Origin: Selaginella moellendorffii
Taxonomy: Eukaryota > Streptophyta > Lycopodiopsida > Selaginellales > Selaginellaceae
Length of the DNA: 64,000 nt
Direction: 5' to 3'
Assembly: GCF_000143415.4 (NCBI RefSeq)
Contig: NW_003314271.1
Coordinates: 2,609,729 to 2,673,728, forward strand
Shown here piece after piece: positions 24,093 to 35,140 of the stretch. A model generated the notes under the pieces. That model had not been told where the DNA came from, did not search any database, and saw nothing but the letters and a program-made list of their open reading frames with translations. Position numbers and translations under genes: made by a program. The first letter of the stretch is position 1. Each line of letters opens with the position of its first letter.

Positions 24093-26751
24093 CTATTGAA
24101 TCCCCGTCTTCGCTGCTTTGCCATGGCCTCTAGAGCTATCGCTGCTGCTGCTACACGCCCCCCTCCCAATTCTCGGGCTCTCTCCTTCCTCGTTCGACAA
24201 AAACTCGCTACTGCTCGCCTCCCGCTTCCTATGGCTCTTGACGCTCTGGAAGTAGCCAACGCCACCACCCGGCTTAGCACCCTTTTTGCTGCCATCGCTC
24301 GCTTCCTCCGCGATCTCGCTCGAGCAATCATCGCGCAAGGATTTCTCCTCGGGTGCTGTGAGCTCGGACGATGGAAGCTCTTGCTGCTGCTGTTGTTGCT
24401 GAGATAATCCAGCTTCCTGTTGTTGGTGCTGCTGCTGCTGCTGCTGCCAGGTCCAGGGAGCTTGATTTTCCTGGAGGCACGGGATGTTCACCGCGGAGCC
24501 AGTGCTGTTGTTGCTACTGTTGCTGTTGTTTGCACTGTTGCTGCTGCTGCGCTTGTGGAACAGGAGATTTGCGATTGTCCGGTCGATGGGATTGGTCTCG
24601 GTTTCCAGCAGTGGATATCTGCACGAGAAAATTTGGTTCTTTTCGCTTTCAGTCACGAGAAAATGCAGACCAGGAAAGAACGACCTGATAGCTCTACTCA
24701 GAGAGTTGTCGCCCGCCGAGTTATTGGAGCCTTCGCTGCTGCTCGGGCCATCAGAAGTGTGACGAGTTATGGCGCTTCTCGCAAGCCGATAGAGCGCATC
24801 CCGGATGCAAATCCTCGTTCCTACGTCCAGCTGCGACAAACAAAACTTGTAAGAACCGGAGCAAAGCTACGGCGTGTCCAACCTTAGACATTATGCCGAG
24901 AAGCTGACTGACAACTGCGCTGTCCACAACTGTAGCTCGCGCTCCATCGCCATCTTCCGACTTCACATTCGCCTTGTCGTCTGCATCTATAGGCGTCTCG
25001 CTCCGAGCTCCTTGCTGTGGCGTGCACGGATCCATGGAAAGTCCACACTGCTTGGCCATCTGCTGGTGCTGCTCCGACGCTAATCTGTGCATCTTTTGTT
25101 TCCACCGCAGTTTCTCAATCTTCTCTTGAGGCGTCATGTTTGTTCCGGACAACGACGGCGGCGGCGGGGGCGCTAGTTTCTGCCTTGTTTCCTGGCCGAA
25201 CCTTTGTTGCTCGGCTTGATCGTAGCACATCATAACGGCTTGCGAATGCTGTGACTGCGCTGGTTGAATCATATAAGAAGAATGGTGGACTGGGCCAATG
25301 TACTGCGGCCTGTGATGCATGGTTCCCAGCACTGCCGGTCCGGTAACATGAGGATAGACCTGCAGAGTTGAAGCTACAGTTGGTTTTAGCTGCAACGGCT
25401 GGGACGAAGAAAATTGAGTTGAAGGTTGCTGTTTCGCATAACTGATGCCAGGTCTCTTCGGGTAAATTTGCTTTCTGGATCGCTCATCACTGCGTTTTCT
25501 ATTGGATGCTTGTCTCTTTCCTGGATGAGCCTGCCATAGTCATGTTACTTCAGAAAAATCAGTGCCATGAAAAAAAAATTAATCACCTTGTCTGTGTCAG
25601 AGACCTGTTGTTTCCCTTTTGGGGACAAGAGCGGCTCCATGGAATCCTCCGCTGGAGTCTTGCATATCGAAACAATGGTCAGCACAAGAAGAATTCAGGT
25701 GAATAGATTTTTACCGGTACCTTGTCAATGTCGCCTCGCTGCTCCTCGTGAGCTGCAAACTTTAGCTCGGCAGTCGAAAGATCAGTCGCTGCACTTTCAC
25801 CATCGGCAATGCTTGCGCATGCGTCCGAGTTCTTGTCAAAGCTCTCGCACGGAATAAACTCCATTTTCATGTCCTGGTCGTGCGACTTTCCCTTCATCGC
25901 TCTCAACTCCGGGCTGGCACAGGCCGCTTTGGCATTTGTTACCGGAGAGTTGGAGTCTGGAGACGAAGATGAAGCGGGCCACTGAAGCAAAGCATCGGTG
26001 GCATCTTGAGAAAATGGTGCTTCCTCGCTTCTGTTAGAAAAGTGAAGCAAAGAAACAAAAGTTTAGAACGAAACATGACGATGCCAAACTAATGCACACT
26101 AACCTAAGAAGCGTCAAGTTTCTTACTGAAATAGATTGTCCATGTCCTCGAGGTTCTCCCATGCGTAACTTAGTAGAGCACTTCCTTTTCCAGCGTCGCT
26201 TTCACCGCCAAACAGCGTCATCTCCTCCTCGCTTGGAACAGCCGAGAAAGCAAAGTGCCCGGCGTCGCCATCGTTGTACTCGTTAAGACACATCACCACG
26301 CCTCCATCCAGCAGTGGCAAAGCATCCGGTGACTCCTCCTTCAAATGGTTTCCAATGCCTGTGAGATTGTCTGGAACGGCCCCAAGCTCCCCTACGTTGA
26401 GACTGTCCCAGCTATCCACGTCCATGGTCGTGGCCTCGGCATCCATTTTCGATGTCTGTTCTTCCTCTTTTAACTCCTTCCAGAGCTTTGGGTCTTTCTT
26501 TCTTCTCAGCCACAATGACGGCGCCCGTTCGTCAGGCTCTGGCACGCTGTGATCGTCGCCACCGAAGTCATCCCAAGCTATTTCATCGAACTGTCACAAA
26601 CGAAGAACCCATTCAATCCGAGGCACTGAAGGAAAGTAATTGTTTTTGTTCTAAAGGTACTCACAGAAGACCAAGTGGATTTCGTGTCCAGTGCCTCAAA
26701 TCCTCGACCGCGAATGTGTTCATGGCCTCCTTTGCTCTCAAAATCTGTCAT
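24093..26751 (-). CDS. LNK: LNK-family clock transcriptional co-activator
   Basis: Six exons (26751-26665, 26590-26127, 26030-25721, 25658-25587, 25530-24883, 24830-24093) give about 772 aa. Family landmarks appear in order: FDEIAWDDFGG after the first intron, the conserved SYAWENLEDMDNLF phrase, MTPQEKIEKLRWKQKM, then LDVGTRICIRDALYRLARSA and ETETNPIDRTIANLLFH. These match LNK1/LNK2, adaptors that bind REVEILLE MYB factors and recruit transcription machinery to evening-phased genes; nuclear location is expected. Two glutamine runs (6-7 Q) lie in the C-terminal quarter. Exon 3 may end six bases later. A 66-base stretch (about 24633-24698) has intron-like ends but is open in frame, so it may be retained or removed. 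The C-terminal 100 residues are low-complexity and less certain. Confidence 0.8.
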
Positions 26752-27522
26752 TCTAGGCCTATTTCCCCATCGGGGGCGATGCCGCTAGGTCCAAAAGGAA
26801 CAGTAGCTAGATTCTTGCTACCGATGTGAGAGATTTAGGAGCTCCTACACTGTTTGGCGATCGAGAAACCCTCACCTCGCGCAAAATATTTTCCCAGATT
26901 GCAGAGGAATCCCTCAAGAAAAAGGCGGCCGGCGCATTCGAGCGCTATGCCGCCGCCGCAGCGCCGCTACCGCCTCTACCGCCTCTACCGCCTAGGAACG
27001 CGAAGAGCACACCGCCATCGCCGCCACATTGCAAAAGCCCGGGACACATTCCATGGATGGATGTGGTATCATCATCATCCATCGCAACATGGTAACACAT
27101 GCTCGTATCCACACAAACTGGTCCGACGTGGCGCCCATTTTTACTGCATGCCGTACGCACTGGGACTGGCCCATGGCCAGTCCGCCTGCCACGTGGAGTG
27201 GACGGATCTCGCAACGAGTGGCTACCATTCATCCTCGCGATCCTTTTATTGGCGGGAGATCTTCCACGTACTATTTGACTAGCGCTGACTTTCTAGGGCG
27301 GGTTTTAGGGCTCTTGGACGCAATGGATGTTTCTTGAGCGCCCAGGCAAATGGTAAGGGCAGATTGCGAAGGGATCACAGATTTTACTTGCCTTTGAGCA
27401 GGATCGTACCGCATTCTTTGAATTTCTTTCGCTGGAAGCGAAAAATCGACCAAAACCATGCTGCAAATCCCAAGGATGGACGGAGTTTCGCTTCTTTCTT
27501 TACTTTGCTTGTAGCTCGCGAG
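26752..27522. other. Intergenic region between LNK and PPR genes
   Basis: Divergent promoter space. It includes GCC-repeat-rich sequence near 26945-27020 that gives proline/alanine-rich open frames without family resemblance. An in-frame ATG at 27334 could extend the PPR protein N-terminally, but its 63 extra residues look non-conserved. I see no clear TATA box. Confidence 0.4.
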
Positions 27523-29184
27523 ATGAAATGCTTTGGACGATCGGCAAAACGATCACAATGGCTGTGGCGGATTTTTCTCCGCAGCTCGTTCTCTGCGAGC
27601 TTGGATCAAGCGCTGGGCCGGCTAACGGCGCAAGGTAGCGAAGTAACTTCCGGTACTTACGCCTCGCTCGTCCGGCAGTGTGGCTCGCTGGGAGAATGCA
27701 AGCTCGTCCACCGCCATATCATGAGCTCGAGCAAGCATTTCCAGAGCACTTACCTGAGCAACTTGCTCATACAAATGTATGGCAAGTGTGGCTACCTGGA
27801 CGACGCGATCGCGGTCTTCAAGCAGCTCTCCAGCAGGAACGTGTACTCGTACAACATCATGGTGGCGGCTCTCGTCCAAAACGCTCGGCTCAATCAAGGC
27901 TTGCAAGTTTTCCAGGAGATGCTCTTCGACGGGATCAAGCCGGATGTTGTGAGCTTTGTCACTGTGCTGGGTGCCTGCTCCAGCGTTAAATCGGTGGCTT
28001 TCGTGTACAAGCTGGTCTACGCTGCCGGGCATGAATCCAACGTTGTCATCGCAACCTCGGTGATCAACCTCTATGGCCGGAGTGGTGGCGTCCGCCCAGC
28101 AAGAGAGCTTTTCGACAGGATGACAAGGAAGAACGCTGTGACTTGGAACTCTATGATAGCGGCTTATGCCCAGAACGGGCATGCCGTGGAAGCGATGGAA
28201 ACTTACAAGGTAATGGACGTCGAGCCGGACGAGGTCACGTTTGTCAACGTTTTAGGTGCCTGCTGGTCCGTGGATCAAGCGAAGAAGCTACACGAGAAGA
28301 TAGTTTTGCTCGGGTTTGAGACTGATGTGGTAGTCGGGACCGCGCTGGTGACGATCTATGGGAAGTTCGGCCTCGTCCAGGAGGCCGAGGATGTTTTTGA
28401 AAGGATTCGAGAAAAGAATCTCATCTGCTGGACGGCGATGCTGAGTGCTTATGTCGATCACGGCTTTCACTCGAAAGCTCTCGAAACTTATCAGAAGATG
28501 AGAACTCCGGCAGGCTCTGGTTTGAAGCTGGACGCGATTGTCTTCGTCAGTGCTTTGAACGCGTGCTCGAGCTCGAATGACTTGGACGTTGGGAAGCAGC
28601 TCCATGCCGACATGATCGCTTCCAAGATCAAGCTCGAAGGCGACGCCGCCGCCAGCCTCGTCAACATGTATGGCAAGTGTGGAAGCTTGGCGATGGCGAG
28701 AGAAGTTTTCGACAGGCTCGTGAAGCTGAGAAGAGACATCGTTTTATGGAACACGATGCTCCTTTCCTACGCCCAGAGCGGCCTCCGGAGCGAGGCAGTG
28801 GACTTTCTGTGGGAGATGACTTTAGACGGCACGCAGCCGAACGAGATATCTTTCACGGGAGTTCTGTACGCTTGCTGCCATGGAGGAGTCCTGGAGCAAG
28901 GACGCGAGCACTTCCAGGCCATGGTCCGCGAGTACGAGATCTCTCCAGTGTCCCAGCACTTTGGATGCATGGCCGATCTCTTTGCTAGACTGGGAAAGCT
29001 CGGCGAGGCTGAGGAGCTGCTGAGATCCATGCCTTACGAGCCCGAGTTCGTGATGTGGACCGCCTTGCTCGGTGCTTGTAGAAACTATGGTGACTCCGAG
29101 CGAGCAGCGCGTCTAGCCGAAAGTTTGTCTCCAGAGACATCGTCTTCTTACGTTCTTCTATCGGGCACTATGACGAACTTGTGA
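27523..29184 (+). CDS. PLS-type pentatricopeptide repeat protein, C-terminus shifted
   Basis: Intronless, 553 aa from ATG 27523. That start gives an arginine- and serine-rich amphipathic leader (MKCFGRSAKRSQWLWR) suited to an organelle, probably the mitochondrion. PLS-class repeats run through nearly the whole protein, with phrases such as LIQMYGKCGYLDDAIAVF, WNSMIAAYAQNGHAVEAME and LVNMYGKCGSLAMAREVF. These proteins bind organellar RNA one base per repeat and usually direct C-to-U editing. The E domain starts (FVMWTALLGACRNYGDSERA) but the frame ends soon after YVLLSG. In the next frame the expected continuation appears at about 29168-29215 (YDELVSFSRKMEERT), so a small indel seems to have cut off the E motif. 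No DYW deaminase domain follows. Either a recently truncated gene or a sequencing error. Confidence 0.8.
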   Translation: MKCFGRSAKRSQWLWRIFLRSSFSASLDQALGRLTAQGSEVTSGTYASLVRQCGSLGECKLVHRHIMSSSKHFQSTYLSNLLIQMYGKCGYLDDAIAVFKQLSSRNVYSYNIMVAALVQNARLNQGLQVFQEMLFDGIKPDVVSFVTVLGACSSVKSVAFVYKLVYAAGHESNVVIATSVINLYGRSGGVRPARELFDRMTRKNAVTWNSMIAAYAQNGHAVEAMETYKVMDVEPDEVTFVNVLGACWSVDQAKKLHEKIVLLGFETDVVVGTALVTIYGKFGLVQEAEDVFERIREKNLICWTAMLSAYVDHGFHSKALETYQKMRTPAGSGLKLDAIVFVSALNACSSSNDLDVGKQLHADMIASKIKLEGDAAASLVNMYGKCGSLAMAREVFDRLVKLRRDIVLWNTMLLSYAQSGLRSEAVDFLWEMTLDGTQPNEISFTGVLYACCHGGVLEQGREHFQAMVREYEISPVSQHFGCMADLFARLGKLGEAEELLRSMPYEPEFVMWTALLGACRNYGDSERAARLAESLSPETSSSYVLLSGTMTNL

Positions 29185-29358
29185 GCTTTTCTCGCAAGAT
29201 GGAGGAAAGAACTCTTTGGTGGAACCATCGCAGTCGGGATCTCTGCCGGAATTTTGACACTTCGCTACGAGCTTTTTTGGTGGACGCGTGGACGACGATT
29301 TTTTTTTTTTCGTTTTCTTGGCAGCCTATGAGGTTTCCAGCGTCTTCGTAGCGGAGGG

Positions 29359-31966
29359 ATGGCGATAGCAGCCGGGGCGGTAAACTATCCACAGTTGCTC
29401 TCGGCAGTGGACAGTGCGAAGAACACCTCAAGGCCTTGCTTGCGCTCTGGGTTTTTGGTGAGTACCTTACGTTGTCTGGACTGACAATGCAAGCAGCTTC
29501 TTATCTAGTTTTCCTTGCTTTCAGGGAGCTTGCGGAAGTTTTACAAGCCATCCGGGACGAACCAAGCTTGCTTGTAACTCCCCATCTCAGGCAGCAGCTG
29601 TTGCTTCCTGGGATTTTGGACGATTTCTGAAGACTGTCTTCTTTTTCAACGAGCCGTCTTTCCCAAAGGTTTGCTTCAACGTAATCCGGTTTCGTATCTA
29701 AACTAACAGTGTCTTTCAGCTGGTGCAATCCATCACGGAAAGGTTTACGAAGTCTCGAGAAGCAGTGCCAATGGCAGACAGCAAAGCAAAGACCGGAGAT
29801 TTAGTTCTTGTCACCGGTGCAACTGGAGGCGTTGGGAAGAGAGTGGTGGATGTCCTGAGAAAAAAAGGCATTCCTGTTCGTGTCCTGGTAATGGAATTCT
29901 CGCATTCCAACTCTGTGTCTTATCGTTTTGACATGCAGGTCAGGAATACCGAGAAGGCTAGAACTTTACTGGGACCAGACACAGATATTGTGAGTATAGC
30001 TATAGATCATTGAAAACTGGTGGTAATCTACTTTCGTCTGGCAAGATCTCAGGTGACTGGAGATGTAACGAAGAAAGCTACACTGCAACCTCACTACTTT
30101 CATGGAGTGAAGAAAGTGATAAGCGCGGCCTCGGTTATTGTAGGACCCAAGGAGGGAGATACACCGGATAGGCAAAAGTACTCTCAGGTAATAAGAGACC
30201 ATTGCTTCTAGCTCGATCAATTCAATTTCTCATTTTTTATTGATACACTTTGCAGGGCATAAAGTTTTTTATGCCAGAGGTGAGTAGTCAGTTTTTTTGT
30301 TTGTTTTCCTATTCTTACTTTGATATTCCAGATTAAAGGCGATCCACCAGAAGCAGTGGAATACCAGGGAATGAAAAACTTGATTGATGCTGTAAAAGAT
30401 CATGTTGGACTGCTTCAAGGAAGGCTTTTGATTGGCTTCTATGGTAAGAGAGTGATATTGTTTATTCTTGCACAATTATGTCCCGTCTTGGTCGTAGAGA
30501 ATGGCATTCCTTTCGGGCCCGCGTGGGGATCTTTGGACGATGTTGTTATGGGAGGTGTGAGCGAAAGTTTTCTGCAAGTTGGCCGAGAGGGAGATGAGCC
30601 AGTTGGGATCTTCAGAGGTATTTTCAACTTCCCAGAAGAAACTGTGTAACAACTTCGCTCTTGTGCTGTATAGGAGTTGTCTCGACTGCAAACAATGGAG
30701 GCTTTGCGAGCATAAGAACAAAGGTGTAGTAGTCACTCCGGCTAAGAGCATTAGATCTCATGTATGGCTTGACAGAACTTTGATCCAGTGCTGGACTTGT
30801 CCGCGTACGACGGCCTGGAGCTCCGGCTCAAAGGAAACGGCCAAAGATTGAAGCTGATTGTCCGCGTTTCCAAAGATTGGGACGGAACCGGATACACTGC
30901 GAGCTTTGACACACAGAAGAACTCTTGGACACAGGTAACCGTCATGTTTCTTACCTTTTGCGTGGAAGCTGGAAACCACTCTCGTAGGTTCGGGTCCCAT
31001 TTTCAAGCTTCGTGCCAGTTTTTCGAGCACGAACTGTGCAAGACGCTCCACCGTTTGACGTCTCGAGCATCGCTTCGCTACAGGTATGTTCATGTAGGCA
31101 TTTTTCTCGACTTCCAGCTCCGTTTTGCCTCTCTTTGTAGCTCATGTACAGCAAGTTCGAGTACGATGGCAGGCTTAATCCAACCTTTGAACCAGGTTCG
31201 TTTGCGATTCCAATCGCAAGCATCAAAGCTTATCTCAATGAGCCTGTTACACCGAGGTATAGTCCCGAGTTTCGTTATAAGCTTTTGAATAGTTCTCTTC
31301 GTGCAGGTTTGTTCACGTAAGTTCTGCTGGGGTTACGAGACCGGACAGACCAGGATTGGATCTAAGTAAGCAGCCACCAGCAGTCCGGCTCAATAAAGAG
31401 CTTGGAGACATACTCACTTACAAACTCAAGGTAAACTTGCACGGGAGTACTTTGGCTCAAAGCTCGAGCTTATGAAGTCGTCTCTCAGGGAGAGGATCTT
31501 ATACGAGAGAGTGGGGTGCCTTTCACGATCGTCAGACCCTGTGCGCTTACAGAAGAGCCAGCAGGAGCAGAGCTACAGTTTGATCAGGGAGACAACATCA
31601 CAGTATGAGCAGTTTCAGTATCTCATTTGGAGCTGTTTCTCACATTTCTTTGATTGTCATTGCACAGGGAAAGATTTCGCGAGAAGAAGTTGCACGAATT
31701 TGCGTGGCTGCTCTGGAATCTCCCGCAGCTTGCAATGTGACATTCGAGGTAGAGTTTCTCTTCGTTTTCCCCTTCCCGATTCATGGCTTTTCTTTTGCGT
31801 TTCTCTCTAACAGGTGAAGAGCACAGTTCCTTTCAGTGAACCCTTCTCCATCGATCCCAGCAATCCTCCTGCCGAGAGAAACTACGAAGAAAACTTTAAG
31901 AATCTCAAGCAAGGAATCACTGGCAAGACGGGGCCAGTTCCAGAGGCCTACGCGGCTTCAAAGTAG
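29359..31966 (+). CDS. Chloroplast NAD(P)-binding SDR with CIA30 insertion (At4g18810-like)
   Basis: Sixteen exons (29359-29457, 29525-29668, 29720-29887, 29939-29989, 30053-30187, 30256-30279, 30332-30443, 30498-30617, 30674-30723, 30776-30934, 30988-31083, 31141-31256, 31307-31430, 31489-31602, 31668-31748, 31814-31966) give 581 aa, all in phase. The N-terminal 60 residues are transit-peptide-like. Residues from about 100 form an atypical short-chain dehydrogenase fold with VTGATGGVGKRVVDVL as the nucleotide loop. A CIA30 beta-sandwich domain is inserted (WGSLDDVVMGGVSES, then SAYDGLELRLKGNGQ, then RVPFSSFVPVFRARTVQDAP). The Rossmann part resumes with FVHVSSAGVTRPDRPGLDL and IVRPCALTEEPAGAELQF. 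The same arrangement occurs in HCF173, needed for psbA translation; wording is closer to its paralogue At4g18810, whose role is unclear. No YxxxK catalytic pair was identified. Confidence 0.85.
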
Positions 31967-32071
31967 AGATTCAAAAATTTTAAAATAAAGGATTAGGGCT
32001 TGCGTGACAAATGCGCATCTTGCCACGTGTCTCTACGGGGACTAGAAAGAGCGACTTTTTAGGGCTCCTGG

Positions 32072-32980
32072 ATGGCGGCGATGAGGCCCGCAATGCGAGT
32101 GCTACGGCTCCAGGGATTCCCCATCTTCCGGCAGCTCCAGCTCGAGGAGCGATTGATGCACAAGACCGATGAGAATTGGTGCATCTTCAACAATGGGACA
32201 TCGCCTCCCACGATCGTCATGGGAGTGAGCGGGTAAGAAGAGATTCTCCCCAAATGCGCGCGTCTTTGTTGATGGATCCGTGCCCCAGGAGCCCGGAAGA
32301 GCTTCTGGATGTGGACGCCGTGTCCCGGGATGGAATCCCTGTCGTGCGACGCTTCTCCGGCGGCGGGACTGTGATTGTGGACGAAGATACGCTCTTTGTC
32401 ACGCTCATTTGCTCGCGAAAGGCGATTCCATCGCTGGAACTCTTCCCCAGGACTATACTGAAATGGACCGGGGAGCTGTACAAGAACGTTTTTTGGGACA
32501 ATCCAGACTTCACAGTTCACGAGCAAGGTACCGGAGAGATAAAAGAGTTTCTTTGGCGACTGTTCTTCGTGAGTGCTGGACAGACTATGCGTTCGGGCAG
32601 ACGAAGATCGCTGGAAATGCCGAGTCCATCTCCAAAGATCGCTGGCTCCACCACACTTCCTTCCTCTGGGACTATAGCCCGCCACGAATGGCTTACTTGA
32701 CTATTCCGCGCCGCGCTCCAGCGTATCGACTGGTGAGCGAGTTTTCGTTACTTCGTTCTATGAGCTTGAGCTGTATGTAAATCTCGCACAGGGCCGATCC
32801 CACGGCGATTTCATCTGCAAGCTCAAAGACTATCTCTCGTATCGCGAAGAACTTGCGGAGCTACTGGAAGACGCTCTCGGTCGCCATTTTTTCCTGGAAA
32901 GAACGAGGCTCGAAGACGTAGATGAAGAGGAGTATAAGCACCGGACACAGTTCGTCGAACTCCTTAGAAGTCCGATATAG
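32072..32980 (+). CDS. Lipoate-protein ligase A-like protein (BPL/LplA family)
   Basis: Four exons (32072-32232, 32289-32527, 32584-32732, 32792-32980) give 245 aa in consistent phase. The sequence follows the biotin/lipoate A/B ligase fold: LQGFPIFRQLQLEERLM, WCIFNNGTSPPTIVMGVSGS, then DGIPVVRRFSGGGTVIVDED, which holds the RRxSGGG lipoyl/adenylate-binding loop, and FGQTKIAGNAESIS with the catalytic-type lysine. The C-terminal third is short compared with bacterial LplA, as in the plant At3g29010-like group. It presumably transfers lipoyl or octanoyl groups onto carrier proteins, but activity has to be inferred. No strong transit peptide is evident; an alternative start upstream was not found. 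The gene lies 106 bases downstream of the SDR/CIA30 gene on the same strand. Confidence 0.75.
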
Positions 32981-33199
32981 TGACGTGGACTCCGGTAGAT
33001 GCTGATAGGGAGTCCGAGATACTGACGTGTTTTAGTCCCGGATGGACGTTTTTGTTAACACCATTATAATGTGACTTTGCTTTGTTGATGGAATACTATT
33101 CAATTTAATTCAACAGTCGAATCTTATTATGCCTTTTCTACCCTTCAAAAGCCACGCTTTAAGTGGTCTTTTAGCTTTAGAGAAAGTGTGTTCTTGCTT

Positions 33200-34090
33200 T
33201 ACACCACCAATCCGAAGGGAAAAAAAAAAAGCAATATGCAGCTGCTGCCGCTTGGGCACCGCTTGAGCATTAGAAGCTTGCTTCTCTTGTTGCAAACGTA
33301 CCATCCTCTTGTATAATCTCTGAGTAAGCACACGTCCAGTCTAGAGTTTTCCGACAGAAAAGTGACTTGCTCATCATCGAGATGGCTAGCATAATTGGCA
33401 CAACTGCCATGCTCCTGACCTCGAGCAGCTCCATCCGCCAGAACAAGTTACAGAATGATCCTCCTGACCTCGAGCTCCTTCCTGGGACGCCCGAAAATAT
33501 CCGATCCAACTCCTCCTCAGATTTAGCAGAACAAAGTACGTAATCGCTTCTCATGCTATAATACCGTGCAAAGCACCCCTTGCAGTCGGCTCCAAGTTCC
33601 TGCAGCCACTCCTTGAGCTTGCTGAATCTGAGGAAAGCAATCAGAAACACCAAGAGCAGGAACTCTTTGCAACGAACTGCAAAGTACGTACTTGGACATG
33701 AAATTCTCCCGTGACCATCGATCGTTGCTATGAGCCGCCGCTTCCTGCAAAAAGGAGAAGAGCTCTCTTTTACGTTAGCAACCATGAAGAATTGGGAGGG
33801 AAGTGGTACTTACAAAAACTGCCAGTCTGAATCAAGACAATGCTCTTGGTTGCTGTCTCGCTGGTGGAACGATCGAATCGAGTTTGTTAGTAAGTGAAGG
33901 AGCCTCAAGAAAAAAAAACGAGTTTTGAGGAGGAAAAATGGGGAAACAAGTACTCAACTTCAGAGATTTGGTCCTCCGCAACCACCAGCGTTTTCACTGA
34001 CTGTGGCAGCCGCTCGATCCTATTTCCTGGAAGAAAGAAAGGAAAACTCTCATTCAAGATTGTCATAAAGAGTTTACCGTCCAGTTCCAT
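33200..34090 (-). CDS. Unrecognised multi-exon gene
   Basis: Minus-strand sequence with short introns and gene-like composition, but no recognised family. Starting at ATG 34090, readable blocks are: MELDGNRIERLPQSVKTLVV followed by AEDQISE (two exons joined across a roughly 50-base intron); a block EAAAHSNDRWSRENFMSK joined to KLKEWLQELGADCKG; and a late block SHLDDEQVTFLSENSRLDVC. I could not find one splice pattern that keeps all blocks in frame, so the model is incomplete, or the gene has decayed. The words CTCCTGACCTCGAGC occur twice (near 33412 and 33461), suggesting a small internal duplication. The start lies only 160 bases from the divergent gene at 34250, so the two probably share a promoter. 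Confidence 0.35.
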
Positions 34091-34249
34091 CGCGTAGTAG
34101 CTGAAAGGCGCTCTGGATCAAGCACAATCTCCAGCTGGAATTAGAGCAAACGAATGTCTGGATGAAGATCGTACCTGTTGGGGATCGACCCAAGAACACC
34201 ATAAACCCCAGTGCCGCAAAGCCCGGAGCTTTAGGGTTTAAGGGAGACG

Positions 34250-35140
34250 ATGCCGCGATCCTTTGAAGCGGTGTTTGCGCGCGCGCTCGAGGCAGTGGAG
34301 CGCAAGGCGGAGCACGACGACGATCTCGACTGGCAGGCATGGAACAATCGCGAGGAGTGCACCGTGGGTAAGCGCTGGAGCGTCGCCAAGCTCAACCGCT
34401 ACCTCGAGATATGGAAGCTAGGGGTGTCGTGCGTCATGCGCCCCGGCGGCAAAGTTATCGCCGTGGAGCGGCAGCACGAATCCTTCGTCGCTGGGTACGT
34501 GAGGGATAGATTCATGTCCAGGAGGAATGGGATGGAGCCTCTGGGGAGCAGGACGTGGGGACTACTCTACGTTCCATTTGCCCATCTCCCCAGGGGGAGC
34601 ATCAAGCTCCTCACCATGGAAGCCTTCCATGCCGCGCTCTACCAGCTCGAGCCCAACAATGGCAAGTACCTGACCAATCGCCCATGCCCGCGCTTCATCC
34701 TCGACATCGGCCAGTGCCAGACGCTGCCCGAGCTCCTCTCCTACAAGGACGCCTACTTCCATAGCCCCGGCTCCAAGGTCCAGATCTTCCTGGCGATCAA
34801 GTTGTACGTGAAGACGCAGCTGAGGCAGATGGTGGCGGTGTTGCTCCACCGATATGGCGATGCTAGAGCCATCTCGTTTGGAGAGGAAGCGCTACATCCC
34901 GTGACTGTGGCGTGGCTGGAGGAGCAGGGGATTCCATTGGCCGGAGTGGGACACGGCGGGGTGGAATGCGATCGACCAGGCATTCCGAGCTACGAGATCA
35001 AGCTTGACATCGCCAAGGTGCTCGAGGGTGGGGATGATGTCGACACCGTTCGGGAGAAGTGTGGCGACCATGTTACGCTGGATCTCTACTGGGTCAAGAC
35101 TGAGTTTCACAATAGCGCTCGTTTGCAACCCAAGGGTTAA
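34250..35140 (+). CDS. Unrecognised intronless protein, possible PD-(D/E)XK (Uma2-like) fold
   Basis: A single open frame of 296 aa with strong GC-rich coding composition and no introns, in contrast to most neighbours. A telo-box TTTAGGGTTT stands just upstream (about 34230). The middle part (PRFILDIGQCQTLPELLSYK, then SPGSKVQIFLAIKLYV) recalls the pattern of Uma2-like restriction-endonuclease-fold proteins, in which an acidic residue precedes a strand with an (E/Q)x(K)-like motif. The canonical catalytic triad is not clear. Charged N-terminal helices and a C-terminal YEIKLDIAKVLEG region flank it. I do not recognise a plant family. The lack of introns and the fungal-like flavour raise the possibility of transfer or of a lineage-specific family. 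No signal peptide. Confidence 0.6.
   Translation: MPRSFEAVFARALEAVERKAEHDDDLDWQAWNNREECTVGKRWSVAKLNRYLEIWKLGVSCVMRPGGKVIAVERQHESFVAGYVRDRFMSRRNGMEPLGSRTWGLLYVPFAHLPRGSIKLLTMEAFHAALYQLEPNNGKYLTNRPCPRFILDIGQCQTLPELLSYKDAYFHSPGSKVQIFLAIKLYVKTQLRQMVAVLLHRYGDARAISFGEEALHPVTVAWLEEQGIPLAGVGHGGVECDRPGIPSYEIKLDIAKVLEGGDDVDTVREKCGDHVTLDLYWVKTEFHNSARLQPKG

Noticed and set aside
24371-24887. Plus-strand open frames rich in leucine, valine and cysteine
   Set aside because: They are the antisense of the glutamine- and serine-rich coding part of LNK.
27622-28605. Minus-strand frames within the PPR gene
   Set aside because: Antisense shadows of the intronless PPR coding sequence.
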